DNA from: UBA6168 sp041752395
GTDB lineage: Bacteria > Bacteroidota > Bacteroidia > Chitinophagales > Saprospiraceae
DNA: 64,000 bases
NCBI GenBank assembly: GCA_041752395.1
Contig: JBGSWN010000063.1
Coordinates: forward strand, 1-64,000
Direction: 5' to 3'
The number at the start of each line of letters is the position of its first letter. Within the stretch, counting starts at the first letter, position 1. Shown in pieces: positions 9,501 to 17,547 of this stretch. The position numbers and the translations under genes are program-made. Below the pieces are notes generated by a model. It had not been told where the DNA came from and did no database searches. It worked only from the letters and a program-made list of their open reading frames with translations.

Positions 9501-9668
9501 AGAGGAGAAATCCACCTTGGCGTTCAGGTTTTCGTTCGTCAGTTTTTTGACGCCTTCGAGTATTTCGTCTTTGAACAAAAAAGGAATCGCAACCAATGCC
9601 CCGATGAAGAGCACGATGAAGATTCCGAGGCCAATGAATATGCGTTTAACTACTTTTTTCTTTGCCAT
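6585..9668 (-). CDS. AsmA-family protein with a charged coiled-coil tail
   Basis: 1027 aa. An N-terminal membrane anchor (RIFIGLGIFIVLFIGALVAIPFLF) is followed by the AsmA start FLFKDEILEGVKKLTNENLNAKVDFSSVDISLLRSFPSVSI (split here only by reading), then a long repetitive beta-rich body and an AsmA-like C-terminal module (DGAVQLADFKQSYDGIDMTIGGSH). AsmA, TamB and YhdP proteins are periplasm-spanning hydrophobic-groove proteins implicated in phospholipid transport to the outer membrane. The last roughly 120 residues are unusual: almost pure Lys/Ala/Glu helix ending in FKKKKGGGG, which looks like a coiled coil. Repeated stretches of the type LAYFSPDKTMKGSLTVRS and NYLFSNEKLGGQLALRS suggest internal duplication. 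Confidence 0.85.
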   Translation of the reverse strand: MAKKKVVKRIFIGLGIFIVLFIGALVAIPFLFKDEILEGVKKLTNENLNAKVDFSSVDISLLRSFPSVSIGLNDYSVTGIEDFEGVKLAAGESFSITVDFWSAYNFGKVPLEIKSVTLDKPEINVIVLSNGKANYDIAKPSTDTTTTATAFQIKLQEYAINGGNITYDDRQGGTYLKLTDFNHSGEGDFTQDVFDLTTKTSIGEMTAESGGVGYLKKAKVKLDAGFNIDMPNSKYTLKENDLRINDLQLKADGWLAMPGEDIDMDLTFSAPQSDFKSLLSMIPNAYTAGYDNVKASGTFKLDGMVKGKYSAKPEAYPAFNINLEVNNADVKYPDLPLGISNINTKVKVNSPGSNLDQMLVDVSKFSLKIGTNPLEGYFKLRTPMSDPDIDTKIKGVIDLTELSKAFPMEGVKSLSGIINSDIAVKTKMSTIDKGDYANVDMSGNASIKNMNYVADGTPTVNISAMQMDFTPQYVNLPSFEMKLGKSDLSGSGRIDNLLAYFSPDKTMKGSLTVRSNYFNADEWMTEDPNATPASASAAPAADEEVFNRFDFTMDAQVGKVDYDVYKIENFVAKGNFMPSKLTVSQLSGKLGESDFSASGVLTNVWNYLFSNEKLGGQLALRSKYMNLNQFMTAETAAPTTSEPMEATEPILVPENIDMVVNAEMGTVLYDDMELKNVKGALVVRNQEVRFDNLNGNTLGGNIGLTGGYNTVNHEKPKFDLAMKLKNMDFQESFAKFNTFQAIAPIGKFLQGKFNTELTMSSDLKKDLMPDLATLAAAGLLETLNGTITGAAPLQQIGDKLNVDAFKKLNIKNSKNWFTVKDGAVQLADFKQSYDGIDMTIGGSHKLEGDMDYHIVAKIPRSKIGKNPLGAAANSGLDFLSGEASKLGLNVNAGEFINVQINIGGTLDKPKTSFKLLGSEGEAQSVKDAVVDKVKEEAQAQFDKAKAEAEARAEAERKKLEEKAKAEVAKLTDEAKKKAEAELKKRLDDEAKKAADEAAKKAKDKLGDEAKKKLEEANPFKKKKGGGG

Positions 9669-9922
9669 AAAATTAAGGTTTGAACGATGATGCCTGCTTT
9701 TGAATTTTTACACACCCGGTACTAATATATCGTAAAATCAGCGGTTTTGTTGTGATTCGAGGCCATACTTTGGTGCTTCGCAAAAAGTTTCTCACCTTTC
9801 CATGATTAGCTTCCTGCTTGAATACATCTAAAATCCAAAATGTTTAGGTACCCGAAGCAGCAGTGATTTATTTCATTGCAAAACAACGTTTTTGATGGCA
9901 ATTCGTGCGTAAAAACAATCCA
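9669..9922. other. Divergent intergenic region
   Basis: This lies between the AsmA-like gene (minus) and the BamA-like gene (plus). It should contain two promoters, but I see no convincing TTG/TAnnTTTG pair and no strong secondary structure. Confidence 0.4.
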
Positions 9923-11161
9923 ATGAAAGTAGCAATTTCGTTCACAAAAGTTGTATCATTTATTTTGATGCTTTTTCTATCGAATAGCTTGATGAGTCAA
10001 ACCCCGCAAGCTTCAAAAACTGACACCGTTCAAGCACCTAAGCCGAAGAAATTGGACATATTCCCTGCCATCAGCTTCTCCCCCGAAACCAAGCTCACAT
10101 TAGGCGCCATCGGCATTAAATATTTTGATTTCAGAAAAAATGACACCGAAACGCCCCTTTCACAATTGGAATTCTTCGCTGTTTACACCACCGCAAAGCA
10201 GGTACTGGTGGAAGGTCGCTGGGAGTTTTTTACCAGCAAAAACAAATGGCGGACACGTGGCGAGGCTATCTTCAACCACTACACCGACCGGAACTACGGT
10301 ATCGGGAACGACGCCGGAATGCGCATCGCTCAGGTGACCGACGAAAAGCCAGACACCTTGAATTACCTACTTTTCAAGGCCAACCGCTGGAAGTTTTCGC
10401 CTTCGGTGCTGCGCAAAATCGGCAAAGGGTTCTACTTCGGACTCCAATACGACATGGAAAGTATGGCCAGCATTGTGCCTGTCCCGGATTCCTACCATTT
10501 CCTGAACGCCGATTCCAGCCGTTTGACCGACCTGCCCGTTTCCGGCTGGCGCTCCGGTGCGGGTATTCAACTTCTTTACGATACCCGTGATTTTGTGGCC
10601 AATCCGCTGCACGGCAGTTTGGTTGAGTTCAATGCGCTGCACTACCACAAATTGTTCGGTGCCGACTTTGAATATTCCCGTTTCCTGCTGGATGCTCGGC
10701 ATTATTTTAATACTTTTTCAAACCAGACACTGGCCCTGCGGGGCATGGTTAGTCTCCAACAATCCGACGAACCAACCCCCATGCGGGCGCTCTCCCGCAC
10801 GAATGGCCACAAGCTCGTCCGGGGCTATTTTCGAGGCACTTACCAAGACGACAACATGGTGGCTTTCGAGACCGAGTATCGCTTTCCATTCTGGAAGGAA
10901 GGCTCCCCCTCCAAGCTTTGGCAGGTCTGGAAAAGGCTGGGCTTGGTCGCTTTTTTGAGCGGTGCTCAGACCTTCCATCAAGCCGATGAATTTGCTTTCG
11001 ACCGCTTCAACCTGGCTGCGGGCGGTGGCCTTCGCATCCTTTTCAATCAATCATCCCGGGTAAATATCAGGGTGGACTATGCCTTTGGTCTGAGCAAAAA
11101 CTCGGACGGGTTGGGCCGAAAACAAAAAGGACTTTATTTCTTTTTGGCCGAGGCTTTTTAG
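9923..11161 (+). CDS. BamA/TamA (Omp85)-type outer-membrane barrel protein
   Basis: 412 aa from the ATG at 9923, which gives a clean signal peptide (MKVAISFTKVVSFILMLFLSN, cleaved near LMSQ). A GTG 18 bases upstream is less likely. There is no room for POTRA domains: after about 30 linker residues the protein goes directly into a barrel (IFPAISFSPETKLTLGAIG). The RGMVSLQ and HKLVRGYFRGTYQDDNMVA segments resemble the conserved Omp85 (V/I)RG(Y/F) loop motif. The C terminus ends in an aromatic strand, LYFFLAEAF, as barrel substrates do. The UMF1 gene follows after 43 bases, so it probably heads an operon. The substrate is unknown. Confidence 0.75.
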   Translation: MKVAISFTKVVSFILMLFLSNSLMSQTPQASKTDTVQAPKPKKLDIFPAISFSPETKLTLGAIGIKYFDFRKNDTETPLSQLEFFAVYTTAKQVLVEGRWEFFTSKNKWRTRGEAIFNHYTDRNYGIGNDAGMRIAQVTDEKPDTLNYLLFKANRWKFSPSVLRKIGKGFYFGLQYDMESMASIVPVPDSYHFLNADSSRLTDLPVSGWRSGAGIQLLYDTRDFVANPLHGSLVEFNALHYHKLFGADFEYSRFLLDARHYFNTFSNQTLALRGMVSLQQSDEPTPMRALSRTNGHKLVRGYFRGTYQDDNMVAFETEYRFPFWKEGSPSKLWQVWKRLGLVAFLSGAQTFHQADEFAFDRFNLAAGGGLRILFNQSSRVNIRVDYAFGLSKNSDGLGRKQKGLYFFLAEAF

Positions 11162-11204
11162 CAATTTTGCGCAGCAACAAAATGCCCATTTCAAAACAAA
11201 AAAA

Positions 11205-12536
11205 ATGTCAAGCCAGCGAAACACAAGCATCGTCAAGAACGACAAGCGCACCATCAACGCTTGGGTCATGTACGATTGGGCAAATTCGGTGTACGTCCTT
11301 TCCATCACCTCCGCCATTTTCCCGGTCTATTACAACACGGTTACGAAGGTCAATGGCAACACCATCGTGGAAGTGTTGGGCATGAAATTCGAAAACACTG
11401 GTATTTATTCCATCAACCTCGGCATCGCTTTCGGCATCGTGGCGCTGATGTCCCCGTTCGTTTCTTCAGTTGCAGATTACATCGGGAACCACCGAGCATT
11501 CATGCGGTTTTTCTGCTACATGGGGGCGCTCGCCTGCATCGGTCTTTTCTTTTTCGACTCCATTGAAATGCTGCATTGGGGCCTGGCATGCACCTTGATC
11601 GCGACCGTCGGATATGCTGGCAGCATCGTTTTTTACAATTCCTACCTGCCCGCCATCGTCACCGAAGACCTGATGGACAAGACCAGCGCCAAGGGCTTTT
11701 CCTATGGTTATTTTGGTTCGACGCTGTTGCTATTGATGAACCTTTTCATGATAATGAACAAGGAAATGTTCGGCGTGACGGACTCCACGCTCATGCCCCG
11801 CATTTCCTTTTTGATGACGGGGCTTTGGTGGTTGGGCTTTTCGCAAATCACTTTCAGCCGACTTCCGAAAGGTATTTATGAAAAACAAACCAGCGAACAC
11901 AACCTCCTCAACGGCTACCACGAATTGCAAAAAGTCTGGAATTACCTCAAGTCTGCGTTTCAATTGCGCACCTTTTTGCTAAGTTTTTTCTTCTACATCA
12001 TGGGCGTACAAACCGTCATGTTCATGGCGGCTTCTTTCGGTGAAAAAGAGGTGCATCTCACTGTCACACAATTGATTGTGACGATTTTGCTGCTTCAGTT
12101 TTTGGGCATACTTGGAGCATTTATCTTCTCTTGGATTTCTAAAAAAATAGGCAATTTCAAAGCACTTACCATCGCCATCGTCACTTGGATTGGCATCTGC
12201 CTTGGCGCTTTTTTCATCAAATCAGCTTTGGATTTCTACATTGCAGCCTTCTTCATCGGCTTGGTGATGGGCGGCATTCAGTCCCTTTCCCGCTCCACCT
12301 ATTCTAAGCTGATCCCGCAAACAGAGAATAACGCAGGCTATTTCAGCTTCTATGATGTATGTGAAAAACTGGCGATGATGTTCGGGCTGGTGCTTTGGGG
12401 CGTCCTCGATGACCTGACAGGGAGCATGCGCAGTGCCATCGGCGCCCTGTTCATTTGGTTTGTGATTGGCCTCGCACTTATGCTTTGGATTCAGCGGAGG
12501 AAAGCTGGAAATGAGGAACAAATCAGTCTTGATTAA
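11205..12536 (+). CDS. MFS transporter, UMF1/Atg22-like
   Basis: 443 aa with twelve predicted membrane segments. The opening NAWVMYDWANSVYVLSITSAIFPVY is the signature of the UMF1 branch of the major facilitator superfamily (Atg22-like), whose yeast member exports amino acids from the vacuole. The mid-protein GFSYGYFGSTLLLLMNL and late MGGIQSLSRSTYSKLIP segments are also typical. The stop codon overlaps the start of the next gene by one base (TAATG at 12534-12538), so the two proteins are translationally coupled. That makes a link to the PLP lyase (substrate or product transport) plausible but unproven. Confidence 0.88.
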   Translation: MSSQRNTSIVKNDKRTINAWVMYDWANSVYVLSITSAIFPVYYNTVTKVNGNTIVEVLGMKFENTGIYSINLGIAFGIVALMSPFVSSVADYIGNHRAFMRFFCYMGALACIGLFFFDSIEMLHWGLACTLIATVGYAGSIVFYNSYLPAIVTEDLMDKTSAKGFSYGYFGSTLLLLMNLFMIMNKEMFGVTDSTLMPRISFLMTGLWWLGFSQITFSRLPKGIYEKQTSEHNLLNGYHELQKVWNYLKSAFQLRTFLLSFFFYIMGVQTVMFMAASFGEKEVHLTVTQLIVTILLLQFLGILGAFIFSWISKKIGNFKALTIAIVTWIGICLGAFFIKSALDFYIAAFFIGLVMGGIQSLSRSTYSKLIPQTENNAGYFSFYDVCEKLAMMFGLVLWGVLDDLTGSMRSAIGALFIWFVIGLALMLWIQRRKAGNEEQISLD

Positions 12537-13972
12537 TGGAAAAAAAGAAGCCAAAAGCCCTGCCAGAGCAGGGCAAATCCTCTGAGGAAATTCTTTCAGA
12601 AATGCACTCAGCCAAGGCTACCGATACCGACTGGAAGGCTGGCAAGACTTGGACATTACAGTATTTCATTGACGAAGAACACAACGAACTGCTCAAGGCT
12701 GCCCATCAACTTTATTTCTCCGAAAACTACATCAATCCCTTCCTTTTCAAGAGCATTTTGAAGATGGAAAAAGAGGTGGTAGCCATGACCGCCGACTTGT
12801 TGAATGGCGATGAAAACACGGTAGGCACCATGACTTCCGGCGGCACGGAGAGCATCCTGCTGGCCATGTATGCCTGTCGGGAATGGGCCAAGAAGCACCG
12901 CCCCGGCATCAAAAAACCTGAAATCATAGCGCCCCGAACCATCCATCCAGCCTTCGACAAAGCGGCGCATTATTTCGGTTTGTCGCTCCGCAAAGCCAAA
13001 GTCCATGAAAATATGGAAGCCGATATGGCAGCGATAGAAAAATTGATTTCCAAAAACACGATTCTACTGGCAGCCTCCGCTCCGGCTTTTGCGCACGGCA
13101 TACTCGACCCGATACCCGCCATTGGCCAGCTTGCCGAAAAGCACAATTTGCTGTTTCATGTGGATGCCTGCGTGGGCGGGTTCATGCTGCCTTGGGTGGA
13201 GCGTTTAGGCAAAAACCTGCCAGATTGGGACTTTCGGGTAAAGGCAGTCACCTCCATGTCCTGTGACCTGCACAAGTTTGGGTTTGCCGCAAAAGGGGCA
13301 TCTATCGTTTTATACAGAAACGCACAACTCTTTGAAAATCAAATTTTTATCAACACTGAATACAGTGGTGGCATTTTTGCAACTGCATCTATGCTAGGCA
13401 CCCGACCCGGCGGTACCATTGCTGCGGCGTGGGCAGGTTTGCAGCATTTGGGGCAGGCTGGATATTTGAAAAATGTCCGTGAAATGATGGCTGCTTTTGA
13501 GCAGTTACGGGCAGGAATCGAAGCATTGCCGGAACTGCAAATCATCGGTCAGCCGTGCATGAACATGCTGGCTTTTACCACTAAAAGCAACAAACCAGAC
13601 CTCTACGCCGTCGCCGATTTTATGGAGGAAAAAGGCTGGGTGGTTGACCGTCAACAGTTGCCGCCAAGCATCCACCTCACGGTTTTTCCTTACAATATTC
13701 CAGTGATTCCTGACTATCTAGACGATTTAAAAGCTGCTGTTGCTTGGGCAAAAGCGCACCCCGAAGCTAGCGGAGAGGGCAATGCAGCACTTTATGGGCT
13801 GATGGCAAGAATCCCTCTGCGGGGCATGGTTCGGGAGAATGTGAGGAAGGTGTTTTTGGAAACTTATGCAAGCAATTTGGGGGAAGATTCAGCGCCCATT
13901 GCAGAGCAGAAACAAGCGACGCCACGGTGGCTGGGCTTGTTGAGTAGGTTCTTGGCTCGGTTCAAAAGTTGA
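12536..13972 (+). CDS. Sphingosine-1-phosphate-lyase-like PLP enzyme
   Basis: 478 aa, group II PLP-dependent decarboxylase fold. The core follows sphingosine-1-phosphate lyase closely: GTMTSGGTESILLAMYACR (phosphate-binding), LIAPR-type HPAFDKAAHYFG, FHVDACVGGFMLPW with the cofactor Asp and cognate His, then TSMSCDLHKFGFAAKGAS, where K247 is the predicted Schiff-base lysine. It continues with YSGGIFATASMLGTRPGG and IHLTVFPYN. There is no N-terminal membrane anchor, so the enzyme is cytosolic, as in other bacterial homologues. The known reaction splits long-chain-base 1-phosphates into phosphoethanolamine and a fatty aldehyde. A glutamate/tyrosine decarboxylase-like activity is the main alternative. 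It is coupled to the upstream MFS gene. Confidence 0.82.
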   Translation: MEKKKPKALPEQGKSSEEILSEMHSAKATDTDWKAGKTWTLQYFIDEEHNELLKAAHQLYFSENYINPFLFKSILKMEKEVVAMTADLLNGDENTVGTMTSGGTESILLAMYACREWAKKHRPGIKKPEIIAPRTIHPAFDKAAHYFGLSLRKAKVHENMEADMAAIEKLISKNTILLAASAPAFAHGILDPIPAIGQLAEKHNLLFHVDACVGGFMLPWVERLGKNLPDWDFRVKAVTSMSCDLHKFGFAAKGASIVLYRNAQLFENQIFINTEYSGGIFATASMLGTRPGGTIAAAWAGLQHLGQAGYLKNVREMMAAFEQLRAGIEALPELQIIGQPCMNMLAFTTKSNKPDLYAVADFMEEKGWVVDRQQLPPSIHLTVFPYNIPVIPDYLDDLKAAVAWAKAHPEASGEGNAALYGLMARIPLRGMVRENVRKVFLETYASNLGEDSAPIAEQKQATPRWLGLLSRFLARFKS

Positions 13973-13980
13973 GCTTGAAG

Positions 13981-13999
13981 AAGGTGACTATCACTTTTT
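13981..13999 (+). terminator. Weak hairpin after the PLP lyase gene
   Basis: A 7-bp stem AAGGTGA / TCACTTT with a three-base loop and a short T-run lies 8 bases after the stop at 13972. One pair is G-U. Confidence 0.4.
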
Positions 14000-14096
14000 G
14001 AAGACAAATAATGCAATTATTTCATTGATTTGATAAAGTAATAGCAACTTACCACGTTTAATGCCGTAACAATTCAAGCAACATTTCAATAGCATT

Positions 14097-14471
14097 TTGC
14101 GAAAAAATCTAAAATCTGGAAACGGGACCAGCCAGCGGCAGTGGCTTTATTTGTACTTGCATTTCCCTTTTGTCATGCTAGTAAAACTGGGTATATCCGG
14201 CAATTATAAGCGCCGGGCTAGACAGGTAGGCAAGCAATCCTTTGGTTGGGCAATACCAGTATTTGCTGTAAAAATTCCCTTTGCATGGCAATGCGAACAG
14301 GCCATGCACCGCCTTTTTCATTTGTTTAATATACGCTTTGCTGGCAGCAAGGAATGGTATTTTTTTCCTATTATACCATTCGCTATTATCATTATGATTT
14401 TAGCAATTGCAATGGAATGGTTGTTTTTAGCACTCGTAGTAACTGCGATATTATGGGGACTGAATTCATAG
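14097..14471 (+). CDS. GIY-YIG-like (T5orf172/Mug113-type) protein with C-terminal membrane helices
   Basis: 124 aa from a TTG at 14097; an internal ATG at 14175 (MLVKLGIS) would cut the first strand. The N-terminal 90 residues resemble the T5orf172/MUG113 branch of the GIY-YIG superfamily: LYLYLHFPFVMLVKLGISGNYKRRARQ, then PVFAVKIPF, WQCEQAMHRLF and GSKEWYFF. This gives the K-x-G-I-S strand, an Arg-rich helix, an EQ-x-x-H segment and the GS-x-EW motif. Unlike nuclease members it ends with two hydrophobic segments (IIPFAIIIMILAIAMEWLFLALVV), implying membrane attachment. Nuclease activity is uncertain. Confidence 0.6.
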   Translation: MRKNLKSGNGTSQRQWLYLYLHFPFVMLVKLGISGNYKRRARQVGKQSFGWAIPVFAVKIPFAWQCEQAMHRLFHLFNIRFAGSKEWYFFPIIPFAIIIMILAIAMEWLFLALVVTAILWGLNS

Positions 14472-14478
14472 TTATATG

Positions 14479-16629
14479 CTATGCTTTTCTGTGCTTATTG
14501 TACCAAGCAATTCCCAACCGTATCTTCCCATATTCCACCTCTTCGTTTAATGCCAAAAAAACATCCTGTAATTTATAAGGTGGCTCCATACCATGCAGCA
14601 CTTCGGCTACTCGTTGCGCTTCGACTTTGTTCATGAATGCCCAGATATTGATATTCTCCCCTTTTTCATACAAATAGGCATAATGTGAAAAGACGGTGGT
14701 CGTCTGAATGCCTCGCTGCGTAGCAATTTCGTCAACCGTAGCGCCCTGTTTATAGAGTTGAAAGGTTTCGAGATAAGTGGAGCCAGCGATGCGCATTCCT
14801 TCGTCTTTTTTTGCCAAAATGAAGTCTTGAATAGCATCGAGGAAAACCCGCCCGAACTCTGCAAGTTTTTGCTCTCCCACCCCACTGATTTGACTCAAAT
14901 CGGCCTCGGTGGCTGGGCGCTCGGCGGCCATTTCCTCCAGAGTTGCATCCCCGAAAATAATGTACGGTGGCATCCCCTTTTTTCTCGCCAAATCAATGCG
15001 GAGCTGGCGCAAATGCTCGAACAATTCATCCCTGACACGTTGCCGCTCAGTGGTTCTTTTGGTTCGAGTAACGGTTTTTGCCTCGGCCTCTTCTTTCCGC
15101 TCCTTGATGATTTCCGCCCGGACAAGCTTTACTTTTTGTCCATCAAAAAGCACGGATTTACTGGCTTCCGTGAGTTTAACTTTACTGTGGTCGTCGTAGG
15201 CAATTTCGATAAGTCCTTGATTTACAAGCTGTTCGAGGTAAAAAAACCATTCTTCTTGTTTCAGGTCTTTACCAGCACCGTAGGTCTTGATTTTATCGTA
15301 TCCATTGCTGACGAGGTTGTAGCTTTTGGAACCTCGAAGCACATCTACCAGCATCCCGGCACTGACTTGCTCACTCAGTCGGCTGACAGCAGAGAGCGCT
15401 TTTTGGGCGATGACCGTGCCATCGAAATCCTTGGGCGGGTTCTTGCAAACGTCGCAGTTCCCACAGTTTTCGAGCATGGTTTCGTTGAAATAGTTGAGCA
15501 GGATTTTTCTTCGGCATATCAGCGCCGTGGCGTACTGGTGCATCCTTTCCAGCTTCGCCAATTGGATTTCCCGGTGCTGTCCGTCCCCTTCGGTAATGAA
15601 CTCCCGCAACATTGCAACATCCCCCGCTGAGTAAAAAAGCAGGGTGTCGGCCTCGGAGCCATCACGGCCTGAACGGCCAATTTCCTGGTAATAGCCCTCC
15701 AGGTTTTTGGGCAAATTATAGTGGATGACCCAGCGCACATTCCCTTTATCAATGCCCATTCCGAAAGCGATGGTGGCGCAAATGACGGTTGTTTTATCGT
15801 TGATAAAATCCTCTTGCACTTTGGGCCGGGTGCGTTCATCAAGGCCTGCGTGGTAGGCAGCAGCATTGACGCCATTTTCCCTCAATTTTTCAGCGAGCAT
15901 CTCCGTGCTTTTTCGGGAAAGGCAGTACACGATGCCCGGCTGATTCGGCCTTTTTTCAATAAATTCAATGATTTGCTCTATTTTCTTTCTGCCGGGCCGC
16001 ACTTCGAGACTGAGGTTGGGCCGGTCGAAGCTGGCGATGAAGATTTGCGGGTTTTGCAGCTCGGCCTGCACGACGATGTCCTTGCGGGTCAGCTTGTCGG
16101 CAGTGGCCGTGAGGGCGATAACTGGAATCTGTGGGAAAGTCTTTTTTAGAAAGCGCAACTGGCGGTACTCCGGCCTGAAATCGTGCCCCCAAGCGGAGAT
16201 GCAATGCGCTTCATCAATGGCGAAGAGGCAGATTTTTGCGGAACGCAACAAAGGCAAAAACTCCTGCGAAGCCATTTTTTCAGGGGAGGTATAGAGCAAG
16301 TCGAGATGGCCATTGAATAGGTCGTTTTCGACTTTTTGTTGCTCTTGATAAGTGAGCGAAGAATTAAGAAAAGCTGCACGAATACCGTTGGCCCGCATGG
16401 CTTCCACCTGGTCTTTCATCAATGAAATAAGGGGGGAAACGACTACGCATGTGCCGTCCATCGTGACAGCTGGGATTTGAAAACAAACGGATTTGCCGCC
16501 ACCCGTCGGCATCAAAAGAAGTACATCTTTTTTATCAAAAATAGCTTGAATGACCTCCGCCTGCAATGGCCGGAAACTGTCGTAACCGTAGTATTTTTTG
16601 AGTGCTGTTCTTGCGTTTTCCAGGTTCAT
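14479..16629 (-). CDS. recQ: ATP-dependent DNA helicase RecQ
   Basis: 716 aa. Superfamily 2 helicase core: LLLMPTGGGKSVCFQIPA (Walker A) near residue 40, FAIDEAHCISAWGHDFRP (DEAH box plus the RecQ aromatic loop), and the helicase C domain with GMGIDKGNVRWVIHYNLP and YYQEIGRSGRDG (motif VI). The zinc module follows (CRRKILLNYF ... CGNCDVC), then the winged-helix RQC region and an HRDC domain around 525-605. The last roughly 100 residues form the extra helix-turn-helix domain seen in many Bacteroidota and Firmicutes RecQ proteins. It unwinds recombination and replication intermediates in the RecF pathway. Confidence 0.95.
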   Translation of the reverse strand: MNLENARTALKKYYGYDSFRPLQAEVIQAIFDKKDVLLLMPTGGGKSVCFQIPAVTMDGTCVVVSPLISLMKDQVEAMRANGIRAAFLNSSLTYQEQQKVENDLFNGHLDLLYTSPEKMASQEFLPLLRSAKICLFAIDEAHCISAWGHDFRPEYRQLRFLKKTFPQIPVIALTATADKLTRKDIVVQAELQNPQIFIASFDRPNLSLEVRPGRKKIEQIIEFIEKRPNQPGIVYCLSRKSTEMLAEKLRENGVNAAAYHAGLDERTRPKVQEDFINDKTTVICATIAFGMGIDKGNVRWVIHYNLPKNLEGYYQEIGRSGRDGSEADTLLFYSAGDVAMLREFITEGDGQHREIQLAKLERMHQYATALICRRKILLNYFNETMLENCGNCDVCKNPPKDFDGTVIAQKALSAVSRLSEQVSAGMLVDVLRGSKSYNLVSNGYDKIKTYGAGKDLKQEEWFFYLEQLVNQGLIEIAYDDHSKVKLTEASKSVLFDGQKVKLVRAEIIKERKEEAEAKTVTRTKRTTERQRVRDELFEHLRQLRIDLARKKGMPPYIIFGDATLEEMAAERPATEADLSQISGVGEQKLAEFGRVFLDAIQDFILAKKDEGMRIAGSTYLETFQLYKQGATVDEIATQRGIQTTTVFSHYAYLYEKGENINIWAFMNKVEAQRVAEVLHGMEPPYKLQDVFLALNEEVEYGKIRLGIAWYNKHRKA

Positions 16630-16740
16630 GCTTTCTCATCAGTTTGTGGAGGCTAAGGTAAAAAAATCGTTGGATTTCGGCCATTTAGATGGGATTGGCA
16701 GAAGCTGTTTGGCGTTAGTGTTTGATATACAGCATTTTCT

Positions 16741-16770
16741 TTGGTAATTTTTACAAAGCCGCTATCTTCA
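16741..16770 (+). promoter_or_regulatory. Promoter TTG-N19-TATCTTCA for the Nudix regulator
   Basis: TTG at 16741-16743, a 19-base spacer and TATCTTCA (16763-16770), a two-mismatch version of TAnnTTTG. The ATG follows at 16796. Confidence 0.5.
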
Positions 16771-16795
16771 CCGCCGGACAATTTGACAGGAAAAT

Positions 16796-17545
16796 ATGAA
16801 TGGTGATAACAACTTTTTTAAGTCTGCCTTTTCGGTGGACAACGTGATTTTTGGGTTTGACGATGGTGACTTGAAGGTGCTTTTGATAAAACGAGGTGCT
16901 GCGCCTTTTCAAGGGCTTTGGGCATTGCCTGGGGATTTGGTTTACCCCAGCGAAGACCTAGACACGGCTGCGTATCGTGTGCTCGAAGAACTCACTGGAT
17001 TGAAAAAAGTTTACCTCGAACAAGTGCACACCTTCGGTGCCGTTGACCGTCACCCGCTCGGTAGGGTCATCACAATTGCTTATTTTTCTTTGGTAAAGAT
17101 CAGCGATTTCACCCTCACGGCTTCTTCATTCGCCCAAAATGTGGAGTGGCACAATGTGCACCATTCGCTTCAATCATCGCTTGCATTTGACCACAATATC
17201 ATCCTGAAGACTTGCTTTGATGCGCTTATTCATCGGGTTCGGGTTCGACCTATTGGCTTTGAGTTGTTGCCCCCTAAATTCACATTGACAGAATTGCAAC
17301 ATTTGTATGAAGCGATACTTAGCTCGGACCTAGATAAGCGGAATTTTCGAAAAAAGATACTTTCGATGAGCCTCTTGATGGACTTGGATGAATTGCAAGA
17401 AGGTGTGCCGCACCGCCCTGCCAAGCTTTATAAATTCAACAAAGACAGGTACCACCAACTAGAGGCACATGGATTTAGTTTTGAGGTGAAAGAGAGCAAA
17501 AAGAAGGACAAGAAAAAGCAACTGGCAGAATTGATTGCTCAATAG
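16796..17545 (+). CDS. NrtR-like transcriptional regulator (Nudix sensor plus winged helix)
   Basis: 249 aa. Residues 10-140 are a Nudix fold (SVDNVIFGFDDGDLKVLLIKRG, LWALPGDLVYPSEDLDTAAYRVLEELTGL). The Nudix box is degraded: the canonical REx2EE reads RVLEEL, so hydrolysis is unlikely. This is typical of Nudix proteins used as ligand sensors. Residues 165-235 form the NrtR-type winged helix (KFTLTELQHLYEAIL, DKRNFRKKILSM, GVPHRPAKLYKF). Family members sense NAD-pathway metabolites (NrtR) or sugars such as arabinose (AraR of Bacteroides); the ligand here is not determined. No obvious target gene is adjacent. The gene ends 2 bases from the converging lipoprotein gene. Confidence 0.8.
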   Translation: MNGDNNFFKSAFSVDNVIFGFDDGDLKVLLIKRGAAPFQGLWALPGDLVYPSEDLDTAAYRVLEELTGLKKVYLEQVHTFGAVDRHPLGRVITIAYFSLVKISDFTLTASSFAQNVEWHNVHHSLQSSLAFDHNIILKTCFDALIHRVRVRPIGFELLPPKFTLTELQHLYEAILSSDLDKRNFRKKILSMSLLMDLDELQEGVPHRPAKLYKFNKDRYHQLEAHGFSFEVKESKKKDKKKQLAELIAQ

Positions 17546-17547
17546 AT

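Noticed and set aside
14758..15630. 290-aa ORF antisense to recQ
   Set aside because: It lies wholly within a conserved recQ reading frame; the composition is that of a shadow frame.
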